From the NCBI GenBank assembly GCA_037134895.1, contig JBAXLI010000008.1:31499-95498 (forward strand): a stretch of DNA of 64,000 nt, read 5' to 3'. The translations under genes were made by a program, and so were the position numbers. How positions within the stretch are numbered: position 1 is the first letter of the stretch; the number at the start of each line of letters is the position of its first letter. This stretch comes from CAIRDP01 sp037134895. Lineage in GTDB: Bacteria; Bacteroidota; Bacteroidia; Bacteroidales; FEN-979. The notes under the pieces were generated by a model, which worked only from the letters and a program-made list of their open reading frames with translations, did no database searches and was not told where the DNA came from. Shown here in pieces: positions 27,593 to 35,698 of the stretch.

Positions 27593-27664
27593 GGGTTGGG
27601 GTTTGGGGGTTAGGGATTAGTTTATCTCCAATCCCTAATCCCTAATCCCTAATCCCTAATCCCT
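27593..27664. repeat. Heptanucleotide fold-back array, GATTAGG/CCCTAAT flavour
   Basis: Four G-rich units (GGGTTGG, GGTTTGG, GGGTTAG, GGATTAG), a 9-bp loop (TTTATCTCC), then five AATCCCT units. It begins at the base after the TAG stop of the Rieske-like gene and ends inside the ahcY stop codon (CTA, 27663-27665). The two halves are complementary and could form a long bidirectional hairpin between converging genes. Confidence 0.93.
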
Positions 27665-29072
27665 AATACCTGTAATGTTCAGGCTTATACGGGCCGTCTT
27701 TGGGAACGCTGATGTACTCAGCCTGTTCATCAGTGAGCCTGGTAAGTTTCACTCCCAACTGGTCAAGGTGTAAACGGGCCACTTCTTCATCAAGTTTTTT
27801 CGGAAGCCGGTAAACACCAACCTCGTATGTGTTTTTCCACAGGTCGAGCTGGGCCAGGGTCTGGTTTGTAAACGAATTGGACATAACAAACGAAGGATGA
27901 CCTGTTGCACAGCCAAGGTTCACCAGCCTGCCTTCGGCCAGCAGGTAGATGCATTTACCGTCGGGATAAATATATTTGTCGACCTGGGGCTTGATATTCA
28001 CAATGTTTATTCCAGGCCAGTTGTTAAGCTGTTCTACCTGGATCTCATTATCAAAATGTCCTATATTACATACAATAGCCTCATCTTTCATTTTCGAAAG
28101 ATGGTCAGCTGTGATCACATCTTTGTTGCCTGTAGTTGTCACATAAATGTTCCCCTCTTTCAGTGCCTCATCGATCGTTGAGACCTCGAAGCCTTCCATT
28201 GCAGCCTGAAGTGCACAGATAGGATCAATTTCGGTAACTATCACACGGGCACCATATGACTTCATCGAACGGGCACAACCTTTACCAACATCTCCATAAC
28301 CTAAAACCACGACAACCTTGCCTGCAATCATCACATCGGTTGCACGCTTGATGCCATCGGCAAGAGATTCGCGGCAACCATAAAGATTGTCGAACTTTGA
28401 TTTTGTAACAGAATCGTTGACATTAATTGCAGGTACAAGCAGTTCACCCCTTTCCTTCATCTGGTAAAGCCTGTGCACGCCAGTAGTTGTTTCTTCCGAA
28501 ACTCCTTTCCACTCTTTTACAACATTATGCCAATGATGATTGTTCTCAACATAAACAGCCTGAAGCTGTTTCAAAAAGGCCTTCTCTTCCTGGCTGTTTA
28601 CAGGAGCTTTAAGGATCTCCGGATGTTTCTCGGCATCGAATCCCTTATGGATCATAAGAGTAGCGTCACCTCCATCATCAACAATAAGGTTCGGGCCTTT
28701 ACTGCCTTCAAATGTCAATGCCATAAAGGTGCACCACCAGTATTCTTCAAGACTTTCACCCTTCCATGCAAACACAGGAATATTTTTGGCAGCAATGGCT
28801 GCAGCTGCATGATCCTGGGTTGAAAAAATGTTGCAGGAGGCCCAGCGGACTTCAGCGCCCAGTTCGACCAGGGTTTCAATAAGTACAGCAGTTTGTATGG
28901 TCATATGCAAAGAACCACTGATTCTTGCCCCTTTCAAAGGTTTTTCGGCAGAATACTGTTTCCTGATCGACATCAGGCCAGGCATTTCTTTCTCGGCTAT
29001 CTCAATTTCCTTACGACCCCATTCGGCCAGGGAAATATCTGCCACTTTGAATTTTGCATTGTTTTCCAACAT
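27663..29072 (-). CDS. ahcY: Adenosylhomocysteinase
   Basis: Hydrolyses S-adenosylhomocysteine to adenosine and homocysteine in the methyl cycle; homocysteine is the substrate of the MetH encoded nearby. About 469 aa from the ATG at 29072 (ATG 29084 is an alternative). The upstream TTG at 29111 is excluded because it overlaps a TACCTTTG promoter element. Conserved features: SGSLHMTIQTAVLIETL, STQDHAAAAIA, the NAD-binding glycine loop VLGYGDVGKGCARSMK, CNIGHFDNEI, and the C-terminal Lys-Tyr segment KPEHYRY. Its stop codon is embedded in a heptamer array. Confidence 0.96.
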   Translation of the reverse strand: MLENNAKFKVADISLAEWGRKEIEIAEKEMPGLMSIRKQYSAEKPLKGARISGSLHMTIQTAVLIETLVELGAEVRWASCNIFSTQDHAAAAIAAKNIPVFAWKGESLEEYWWCTFMALTFEGSKGPNLIVDDGGDATLMIHKGFDAEKHPEILKAPVNSQEEKAFLKQLQAVYVENNHHWHNVVKEWKGVSEETTTGVHRLYQMKERGELLVPAINVNDSVTKSKFDNLYGCRESLADGIKRATDVMIAGKVVVVLGYGDVGKGCARSMKSYGARVIVTEIDPICALQAAMEGFEVSTIDEALKEGNIYVTTTGNKDVITADHLSKMKDEAIVCNIGHFDNEIQVEQLNNWPGINIVNIKPQVDKYIYPDGKCIYLLAEGRLVNLGCATGHPSFVMSNSFTNQTLAQLDLWKNTYEVGVYRLPKKLDEEVARLHLDQLGVKLTRLTDEQAEYISVPKDGPYKPEHYRY

Positions 29073-29108
29073 GATTTTATGCATATGAGTCAGGTTAAAA
29101 TTTGGGTG

Positions 29109-29116
29109 CAAAGGTA
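29109..29116 (-). promoter_or_regulatory. -7 element (TACCTTTG) before ahcY
   Basis: A minus-strand TAnnTTTG match. Transcription would begin near 29102, which supports translation from 29084 or 29072 and not from the TTG at 29111. Confidence 0.5.
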
Positions 29117-29130
29117 GGAAAAAAATATTT

Positions 29131-29310
29131 ACGAGTTACGAGTTACGAATTGCGAATTTCGAATTTCGAACTACAGGATGCAAGATGCAGGATCCATGAT
29201 ATCCACTTATCCTGCATCCTGCATCCAGCATCCAGCATCCAGCATCCTGCATCCTGCATCCAGCATCCTGTATCCTGCATCCTGCATCCTGCATCCTGCA
29301 TCCTCCATCT
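29131..29310. repeat. Heptanucleotide array, GARTTAC then GATGCAG flavour, fold-back
   Basis: Units ACGAGTT, ACGAATT, GCGAATT and TCGAATT pass in phase into GCAAGAT and GCAGGAT. After a short non-repeat centre (ATCCACTTAT) come about fifteen units of the CCTGCAT / CCAGCAT kind, complementary to the GATGCAG units. This is the only array flanked by start codons on both sides and not by a stop. Confidence 0.93.
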
Positions 29311-29347
29311 GCCCGCACTCCCATTTCCAATTCCCGGTAATATGTAT

Positions 29348-29355
29348 TACTTTTG
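29348..29355 (+). promoter_or_regulatory. -7 element (TACTTTTG) before the PPTase-metH-metF operon
   Basis: TACTTTTG matches TAnnTTTG and lies 50 bp upstream of the ATG at 29406. No riboswitch-like structure is evident upstream of this operon. Confidence 0.45.
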
Positions 29356-29405
29356 ATGCAGATCATGACAAAACTTATAAAACAGAAATCCCCACCTCCA
29401 CTATC

Positions 29406-30161
29406 ATGCCATTGATATTAGGACGAAACAGGCCAAACGGAGCAATCGGTGTCTGGCAAATTACCGAAGATGAAACTGCGCTCAGCACCCTTGCCTCTGC
29501 CGTTGAAGAGGACGAGAAAGTGGTCAGGACCTTCAAAAATGAATCGAGGCGGAAACAATGGTATGCCTGCCGGGCTTTGCTCAGGCAGATGCTTTCTTTT
29601 GACGAGGTGAAAGTCGATTATGACATGCATGGCAGACCATCTCTCAGGGGATTTAAGGGAGATATTTCATTTTCCCATACACAGGATTATGCAGCAGTAA
29701 TATTGAATAAGGTGGGACGTGCCGGGATTGACATAGAAAAAATCAATCCCAGGATACACCGGGTTGCAGATAGGTTCCTTCAGGATGAAGAACTGGAGCA
29801 CGTATCACGTATCGCGAGAAACGAGGAACGAGGAACGTGTCACCAATCACCAACAAACAGCAACCAACAACCAACAACCAATCCCCAACCCCCAATCCCC
29901 AACCCCCAACCCCCAATCCCCAACCCCCAATCCCCAACCACTGAACTCCTATATTTATACTGGTGTGCAAAGGAAGCGTTATATAAATTTTATGGTAATC
30001 CCTCGGTTGACCTGAAAAATGATATCTACATCATTGCATTTGATTATTTTTGCAATCCAAATGCCGCCTTCACTTCACGGGTAAAATCATCGGAAGGCAT
30101 CAGAGAACATGAACTCTTATCGGTCAGGATAGGGGATCATATGCTTGTTTATACCTTATAA
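29406..30161 (+). CDS. 4'-phosphopantetheinyl transferase with an internal repeat insertion
   Basis: Transfers phosphopantetheine from CoA to acyl or peptidyl carrier proteins. 251 aa from the ATG at 29406. Sfp-type motifs: ISFSHTQDYAAVIL, the metal-binding GIDIEKINPRIHRVADRFL, and WCAKEALYKFYG. Homologues usually have about 200-215 residues. The excess is a low-complexity segment (about residues 132-178: RNEERGT, then repeats of NPQPPIP) placed between the DEELEHVS helix and the WCAKEA motif and encoded wholly by a heptamer array. The frame is intact, so the protein may work if the loop tolerates the insertion. It starts an operon with metH 7 bp downstream. Confidence 0.9.
   Translation: MPLILGRNRPNGAIGVWQITEDETALSTLASAVEEDEKVVRTFKNESRRKQWYACRALLRQMLSFDEVKVDYDMHGRPSLRGFKGDISFSHTQDYAAVILNKVGRAGIDIEKINPRIHRVADRFLQDEELEHVSRIARNEERGTCHQSPTNSNQQPTTNPQPPIPNPQPPIPNPQSPTTELLYLYWCAKEALYKFYGNPSVDLKNDIYIIAFDYFCNPNAAFTSRVKSSEGIREHELLSVRIGDHMLVYTL
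29799..29938 (+). repeat. In-gene heptanucleotide array within the phosphopantetheinyl transferase
   Basis: Twenty 7-bp units in one unbroken phase: CACGTAT twice, CGCGAGA, AACGAGG twice, AACGTGT, CACCAAT, CACCAAC, AAACAGC, AACCAAC twice, AACCAAT, then eight of CCCCAAC/CCCCAAT. The unit sequence drifts stepwise while the period stays fixed. The array is translated in frame into a Pro/Asn/Gln-rich peptide. Confidence 0.95.
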
Positions 30162-30168
30162 AGAGCGA

Positions 30169-33100
30169 ATGACAACATTAAAAGCTGCAATAAAAGAGAG
30201 AGTTCTTACCCTGGATGGAGCAATGGGGACCATGATACAGAGGTATAAGCTCGATGAAGCAGCCTTCAGGGGTGAGAGATTCAGGGAGTTTAAACATTCC
30301 CTGAAGGGGAACAATGACATCCTGGTTCTCACCCAGCCCCAGGTCATCCGCGAGATCCACGAGAAATATCTTGAAGCCGGAGCCGACATCATCGAGACAA
30401 ATACATTTAACGGCACAAGGATCTCACAGGCTGATTACCATACCGAAGAATATGTTTACGATATAAATTTTGCAGCTGCCAGGCTTGCCAGGGAGGCAGC
30501 CGATAATTTTTCCGCATCCGGATCAGGCAAACCACGCTGGGTTGCAGGATCAATGGGCCCTACCAATAAAACTGCTTCTCTTTCACCCGATGTTCAGAAC
30601 CCCGCTTTCCGCGCAGTAACCTTTGACCAGCTTTATGAAGCCTACAGGGAACAGACCCGTGGCCTCATCGACGGAGGGGTGGATATGCTCATGGTCGAAA
30701 CGATTTTTGACACTCTGAATGCAAAAGCTGCATTGATCGGCGTTTTTGACGAAATTGAAGCCAGGGGTCTGAAAGGTAAATTTCCGGTAGTTGCCTCTGG
30801 AACCATCACGGATCTTTCTGGCAGAACCCTCTCGGGACAGACTCTTGAGGCCTTCCTGTTTTCCCTCTCGCATTTCGACCTTTTTGCAATCGGACTGAAC
30901 TGCGCGCTCGGAGCCAGGGAGCTGAGGCCATATATAAAGGAACTCGCCGCCAAAGCCCCGTTCCCGGTTATTGCCTTCCCGAATGCCGGACTTCCAAACC
31001 AGTTCGGAGAATATGACCAGCCTCCTGCACAGATGGCTGAGTATATTAAAGATTTCCTTGACAATGGTTTTGTTAACCTTGTCGGCGGATGTTGTGGTAC
31101 CACCCCCGAATATATTGCCCGCTTCTCTGAACTCGCTGCCAAAGCCATTCCGAGGGTTGTCCCCCCCCGCAAAAATGAACTGCACCTCAGCGGCCTTGAA
31201 CCCCTGGTGATCTTTGAAGGAAGCAATTTTATCAATATAGGTGAACGGACGAATGTAAGCGGTTCGAAAAAATTCGCCAGGCTCATCAGGGAGGAAAAAT
31301 ACGAAGAAGCCCTCTCTGTCGCCCGTCAGCAGGTTGAAAACGGAGCCCAGGTCATCGATATCAGCATGGATGAAGCCATGCTCGATGCCGAAAAATCCAT
31401 GACCGGCTTTCTGAATATGATTGCCTCCGACCCCGATATTGCAAGAGTTCCCGTGATGATAGATTCATCCAAATGGTCGGTGCTGAAAAGCGGGCTGAAG
31501 TGCGTTCAGGGTAAATGCATAGTAAATTCAATAAGTCTCAAGGAAGGCGAAAAATCTTTTCTCGAACATGCCAGGTATGTCAGGAAATTCGGTGCTGCGG
31601 TCGTCGTCATGGCATTCGATGAGGAAGGACAGGCCACCTCTTTTGAAAGGCGGATCGAAATTGCAAAGAGAGCCTATGACCTTCTGACTGACAAGGCTGA
31701 TTTCAGACCCGAAGACATCATTTTCGACCCCAATATTCTTACTGTTGCAACAGGAATAGAAGAGCATAATAACTATGCAGTGGATTTTCTGAATGCAACC
31801 CGCTGGATAAAGAAGAACCTTCCATTTGCAAGGGTCAGCGGGGGGATAAGCAATCTCTCCTTCTCTTTCAGGGGAAATGACTTCCTGCGTGAAGCCATGC
31901 ATTCGGCTTTCCTGTTCCATGCCATTCAGGCTGGACTCGATATGGGAATTGTCAATGCAGGAGCTTTACCGGTTTACGACGAAATCGAAAAGGAGCTGCT
32001 TAAACTTGTTGAAGACGTTATCCTGAACCGGAGGAAAGACGGAACAGAGAGGTTGCTCGCCTACGCCGACAACATGAAGGAAGGCCCCGACAGGGAAAAG
32101 AAAGCCGAGGAATGGAGGGCCTTGCCTGTTGTCGAAAGACTCCAGCACTCTCTGATAAAAGGAATAACTGAGTTTATAGAGCAGGATGTTGAAGAAGCCC
32201 TGCCATTATTCGACCAGGCCCTTAAGGTTATCGAAGGCCCCCTGATGGATGGCATGAATATCGTTGGCGACCTGTTCGGAAGCGGCAAAATGTTTCTGCC
32301 CCAGGTTGTTAAAAGCGCCAGGGTCATGAAAAAAGCTGTTGGCTATCTCACCCCCAGGATTGAAGCTGAAAAAAAAGCAGGTTCCTCCGCCGCCAAACCC
32401 AACGGGAAGATCCTGATGGCTACTGTAAAAGGAGATGTTCACGATATCGGCAAGAACATCGTTGGGGTCATCCTGGCCTGCAATAACTACGAAGTGATAG
32501 ACCTCGGGGTAATGGTCCCTACTGAAAGGATTATTGCTGCCGCAAGAGAACATGGAGTTGATATTATCGGACTTAGCGGCCTCATCACACCTTCTCTAGA
32601 GGAAATGGTGAATGTTGCAATGGAAATGAAAAGGGAAAAGCTCAGCATACCCCTTCTGCTCGGCGGAGCCACCACTTCGGAGATCCACACCGCTGTGAAA
32701 GTGGAGCCTGAATATCCGCATGGTGTCATCCACGTTAAGGATGCATCAAAAGCAGTGGGAGTTGCAGCGAATCTCCTTTCCGATGAAAACCGCGATGCCT
32801 TCCTCCAGAAGATTAAATTAAAATATGCAGGGATGCGTTCCCTGTATGATAAAAAGGCCGATTACGAGTACCTGAACCTCAGTGATGCCCGCAGGAACAG
32901 GCTGAAAACTGACTGGAAGAAATATCTGCCGGTCAAACCCGAACTGCTGGGAACCAAGGTGTTTATTGATTACCCCCTTGATGAACTGGTGCCATATATC
33001 GACTGGACCTTCTTCTTCCATGCCTGGAAACTGGGAGGAAAATATCCGCAGATATTCAGTGACCCGGTGAAAGGGACTGAAGCTAAAAAACTTTTCGAAG

Positions 33101-33843
33101 ATGCTCAAACACTCTTGTCCGACATTCTGAAAAAGAAGATGCTTATCGCACGCGGGGCTATCGGGCTGTTTGCATGCAATTCGGTTGGCGATGATGTGGA
33201 AGTGTATGCGGATGAACAAAAGCAGAAAACCCTGAACGTTATCCGCTTCCTGCGCAATCAGCAGAAAAAGGAAGACAATGCCCCCAACCTTTGCCTGGCC
33301 GATTTCATCGCTCCTAAAGATTCGGGTTTGACTGATTATATCGGATGTTTCGCAGTGACCGCCGGACTGGGAGTTGAAGAATGGGCGGCAGTGTTCGAAA
33401 AGGACCTTGACGATTACAATGCCATCATGGTTAAGATCCTGGCCGACAGGCTTGCCGAAGCGTTTGCCGAAGCCATGCACCGGCGCGTCAGAAAGGAATT
33501 CTGGGGATATTCCAAAGATGAGAACCTCGACGTGGCTTCAGTAATCCGCGAGGAGTACCAGGGTATAAGGCCTGCCCCGGGCTATCCGGCCTGTCCTGAA
33601 CATTCAGAAAAACGAACTTTGTTTGAACTGCTATCAGCCGAAACGAAAGTAGATATAAAACTTACCGAGAATTTTGCCATGTACCCTGCAGCATCGGTTT
33701 CGGGGTACTATTTCTCCCATCCGCTATCACAGTATTTTAACCTGGGAAAAATCAGCCGCGACCAGGTTGCCGATTATGCAAGAAGAAAAGGGCTGAGTAT
33801 AGAAAAGGCAGAGAAACTGCTTAATACCAATTTAAACTATTGA
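30169..33843 (+). CDS. metH: Cobalamin-dependent methionine synthase
   Basis: Transfers the methyl group of 5-methyltetrahydrofolate to homocysteine. 1224 aa from the ATG at 30169. All four modules are present: the homocysteine domain (LTLDGAMGTMIQRY start; zinc Cys in GLNCALGARE and VGGCCGTTPEYIA), the pterin domain (from about FINIGERTNVSGSKKFARL), the B12 domain with the cobalt-ligand His in GDVHDIGKNIVG (about residue 759), and the reactivation domain with RPAPGYPACPEH (about 1134). It is followed 3 bp later by metF, which supplies its folate substrate. No cobalamin riboswitch was recognised upstream of the operon. Confidence 0.98.
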   Translation: MTTLKAAIKERVLTLDGAMGTMIQRYKLDEAAFRGERFREFKHSLKGNNDILVLTQPQVIREIHEKYLEAGADIIETNTFNGTRISQADYHTEEYVYDINFAAARLAREAADNFSASGSGKPRWVAGSMGPTNKTASLSPDVQNPAFRAVTFDQLYEAYREQTRGLIDGGVDMLMVETIFDTLNAKAALIGVFDEIEARGLKGKFPVVASGTITDLSGRTLSGQTLEAFLFSLSHFDLFAIGLNCALGARELRPYIKELAAKAPFPVIAFPNAGLPNQFGEYDQPPAQMAEYIKDFLDNGFVNLVGGCCGTTPEYIARFSELAAKAIPRVVPPRKNELHLSGLEPLVIFEGSNFINIGERTNVSGSKKFARLIREEKYEEALSVARQQVENGAQVIDISMDEAMLDAEKSMTGFLNMIASDPDIARVPVMIDSSKWSVLKSGLKCVQGKCIVNSISLKEGEKSFLEHARYVRKFGAAVVVMAFDEEGQATSFERRIEIAKRAYDLLTDKADFRPEDIIFDPNILTVATGIEEHNNYAVDFLNATRWIKKNLPFARVSGGISNLSFSFRGNDFLREAMHSAFLFHAIQAGLDMGIVNAGALPVYDEIEKELLKLVEDVILNRRKDGTERLLAYADNMKEGPDREKKAEEWRALPVVERLQHSLIKGITEFIEQDVEEALPLFDQALKVIEGPLMDGMNIVGDLFGSGKMFLPQVVKSARVMKKAVGYLTPRIEAEKKAGSSAAKPNGKILMATVKGDVHDIGKNIVGVILACNNYEVIDLGVMVPTERIIAAAREHGVDIIGLSGLITPSLEEMVNVAMEMKREKLSIPLLLGGATTSEIHTAVKVEPEYPHGVIHVKDASKAVGVAANLLSDENRDAFLQKIKLKYAGMRSLYDKKADYEYLNLSDARRNRLKTDWKKYLPVKPELLGTKVFIDYPLDELVPYIDWTFFFHAWKLGGKYPQIFSDPVKGTEAKKLFEDAQTLLSDILKKKMLIARGAIGLFACNSVGDDVEVYADEQKQKTLNVIRFLRNQQKKEDNAPNLCLADFIAPKDSGLTDYIGCFAVTAGLGVEEWAAVFEKDLDDYNAIMVKILADRLAEAFAEAMHRRVRKEFWGYSKDENLDVASVIREEYQGIRPAPGYPACPEHSEKRTLFELLSAETKVDIKLTENFAMYPAASVSGYYFSHPLSQYFNLGKISRDQVADYARRKGLSIEKAEKLLNTNLNY

Positions 33844-33846
33844 AGA

Positions 33847-34803
33847 ATGCGAGTTATTGATATCATTAAACAAGCTGATAAAACATTATTTTCATTTGAG
33901 CTTCTCCCTCCGCTGAGAGGGAATAACATCACCAGCATCTACAAGGTGATCGATCCCCTGATGGAGTACAAGCCTTCGTTCATTAACGTGACGTATCACC
34001 AGGAAGAGGTTGTTTACAAGAAGCATCCAAGCGGACTTCTTGAAAAAAAGACCATCCGCAAGAGGCCTGGAACCGTGGCCATATCCGCTGCCATTAAAAA
34101 TAAATATACCGCGGTTGAAGTGGTTCCTCACCTGATCTGCGGTGGTTTTTCAAAGGAAGAAACCGAGTATGCCCTGATCGACTTTCATTACCTGGGAATC
34201 GACAATATTCTTGCCCTCAGGGGTGATGCCCCCAGGAACCTGAGGACTTTCCAGCCCGAAGAGAACGGTCATTCCCATGCCGATGATCTGGTCTCCCAGA
34301 TCAGGGAGATGAACCAGGGAAAATTCCTTGACGATGAAATGCAGCATACTTTCAAGACAAATTTCTGTATTGGAGTTGCCGGATATCCAGAGAAACATAT
34401 TGAAGCCCCGAACATGTCGACCGACCTGTCGCAACTGAAGAAGAAAATCGACGCAGGTGCCGAATTCATCATCACCCAGATGTTTTTCGATAATAAGAAG
34501 TATTTCAGTTTCGTGGATGCCTGCCGAAAGGAAGGGATCAGCGTCCCAATAATTCCCGGATTGAAGCCCATTTGTACCATGAGGGAACTTAATGCCCTTC
34601 CGCAGATATTTTACATTGACATACCCGAGGAACTTTCGAAAGAGGTTCAGAAATGCAATTCGAACGATGATGTGTTCAAGGTTGGAATCGAATGGGGTAT
34701 CAGGCAGTCACAGGAACTTCTCGATAACGGGGTTCCGGTTTTACACTATTTTACCGTTGGCATTTCGGAGAATATCCGGCAGATTGCAAAGGCAATTTTT
34801 TAA
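33847..34803 (+). CDS. metF: Methylenetetrahydrofolate reductase
   Basis: FAD enzyme that reduces 5,10-methylene-THF to 5-methyl-THF, the MetH methyl donor. 318 aa, a little longer than the roughly 296 of E. coli. The N-terminal FSFELLPP carries the conserved catalytic Glu. VNVTYHQ-like and HLICGGFSKEE motifs, NILALRGDAP, and EFIITQMFFDN (flavin/folate site) follow in family order. It begins 3 bp after the metH stop and ends 10 bp before the GGGP synthase start, so all belong to one operon. Confidence 0.97.
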   Translation: MRVIDIIKQADKTLFSFELLPPLRGNNITSIYKVIDPLMEYKPSFINVTYHQEEVVYKKHPSGLLEKKTIRKRPGTVAISAAIKNKYTAVEVVPHLICGGFSKEETEYALIDFHYLGIDNILALRGDAPRNLRTFQPEENGHSHADDLVSQIREMNQGKFLDDEMQHTFKTNFCIGVAGYPEKHIEAPNMSTDLSQLKKKIDAGAEFIITQMFFDNKKYFSFVDACRKEGISVPIIPGLKPICTMRELNALPQIFYIDIPEELSKEVQKCNSNDDVFKVGIEWGIRQSQELLDNGVPVLHYFTVGISENIRQIAKAIF

Positions 34804-34813
34804 GCATTCTTTT

Positions 34814-35557
34814 ATGAATCACTTGCAAACACTTACAAAAGATGCCAGGGCCGGCAGAAAAAAATTCGCCGTCCTGATCGACCCGGATAAATCGACACCT
34901 GCTTCGATCAGGAGCCTGGCGGGGATTGCGGTAAAGGCTGGCGTCGACTATTTCTTCTTCGGTGGAAGCCTGCTTACAAGCAATGAAGGTGGTGAACAGA
35001 TAAGGATGTTGAAGCAAGAATCCGATATTCCTGTTATTTTATTCCCGGGCAGCAGTTTGCAGGTGTATCCCGATGCCGATGGGATCCTGCTTCTTTCGCT
35101 GATATCGGGAAGGAATCCCGAAATGCTTATCGGAAAACATGTTGAATCTGCAGCCCTGCTCAAAGCCAGCAAACTTGAGATAATCCCTACCGCATACATG
35201 CTTGTCGACGGTGGAAAACCTACTTCTGTTTCATATATCAGCAATACTCTTCCAATACCTGCAGACAAGCCTGATATTGCTGCTTGCACTGCTCTCGCGG
35301 GAGAGATGCTTGGCCTGAAACTTATCTATATGGATGCAGGTTCGGGAGCTTTGAACCCGGTATCTTCAGAGATGATCTCGAAAGTGAAGCAGGAAACCTC
35401 ATTACCACTCATTATAGGCGGAGGCATCTCTGATATCCGCAAGGCGAAAAACGCATTGGAAGCCGGAGCTGACATCATTGTTACCGGAAACGCGATTGAG
35501 AAGAACCCGGGACTGATGTCCGATATCGGAAGTCTGATGACGGGATACAGGACATAG
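34814..35557 (+). CDS. Geranylgeranylglyceryl phosphate synthase-like protein (PcrB/GGGPS family)
   Basis: 247 aa from the ATG at 34814. TIM-barrel prenyltransferase that joins sn-glycerol-1-phosphate to a long polyprenyl diphosphate, known from archaea and from Bacteroidota (group II). FAVLIDPDKS near the N-terminus, VDYFFFGGSLLTSNEGG, YMDAGSGAL and the phosphate-binding PLIIGGGISDIRKA with DIIVTGNAIEKNP are all diagnostic. The gene is last in the PPTase-metH-metF operon with 10 bp spacing. What ether or glycerol lipid it serves in bacteria is unsettled. Its TAG stop (35555-35557) overlaps the start of a heptamer array. Confidence 0.93.
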   Translation: MNHLQTLTKDARAGRKKFAVLIDPDKSTPASIRSLAGIAVKAGVDYFFFGGSLLTSNEGGEQIRMLKQESDIPVILFPGSSLQVYPDADGILLLSLISGRNPEMLIGKHVESAALLKASKLEIIPTAYMLVDGGKPTSVSYISNTLPIPADKPDIAACTALAGEMLGLKLIYMDAGSGALNPVSSEMISKVKQETSLPLIIGGGISDIRKAKNALEAGADIIVTGNAIEKNPGLMSDIGSLMTGYRT

Positions 35558-35692
35558 GATGCGGGATGCAGGATGCATGATGATTGATTCTACTTTATCT
35601 TGCATCTTGCATCTTGCATCTTGCATCTTGTACCTTGCATCTTGCATCTTGCATCTTGTACCTTGCATCTTGCATCCCGCATCTTACATCCC
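35557..35692. repeat. Heptanucleotide fold-back array, GATGCRG flavour
   Basis: Units GGATGCG, GGATGCA, GGATGCA, TGATGAT, a centre TGATTCTACTTTAT, then about twelve units CTTGCAT (with CTTGTAC and CCCGCAT variants). It starts in the stop codon of the GGGP synthase gene and ends 7 bp from the elbB stop. Its halves are complementary; it fills the gap between converging genes. Confidence 0.93.
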
Positions 35693-35698
35693 TTACCT

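Larger units (their letters stand above)
29073..29405. other. Intergenic region between divergent ahcY and phosphopantetheinyl transferase
   Basis: A 333-bp gap. It holds, in order, the ahcY promoter element (29109-29116), a long heptamer array (29131-29310), and a TAnnTTTG element (29348-29355) for the plus-strand operon. No further gene, tRNA or riboswitch was recognised. This is the only intergenic region over 300 bp, and more than half of it is repeat. Confidence 0.8.

Noticed and set aside
27593..27664. CRISPR array or telomere-like end
   Set aside because: Units are directly abutting 7-mers without spacers, and the DNA continues with normal genes on both sides, so it is neither CRISPR nor a chromosome end.
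29178..29405. Apparent N-terminal extension of the phosphopantetheinyl transferase
   Set aside because: The upstream codons come only from the heptamer array and linker; homology and a promoter element place the start at 29406.
29356..30168. Cobalamin or S-adenosylmethionine riboswitch before metH
   Set aside because: The upstream gene is a coding PPTase with a 7-bp gap to metH, and the operon leader (29356-29405) is too short and lacks riboswitch conserved boxes.
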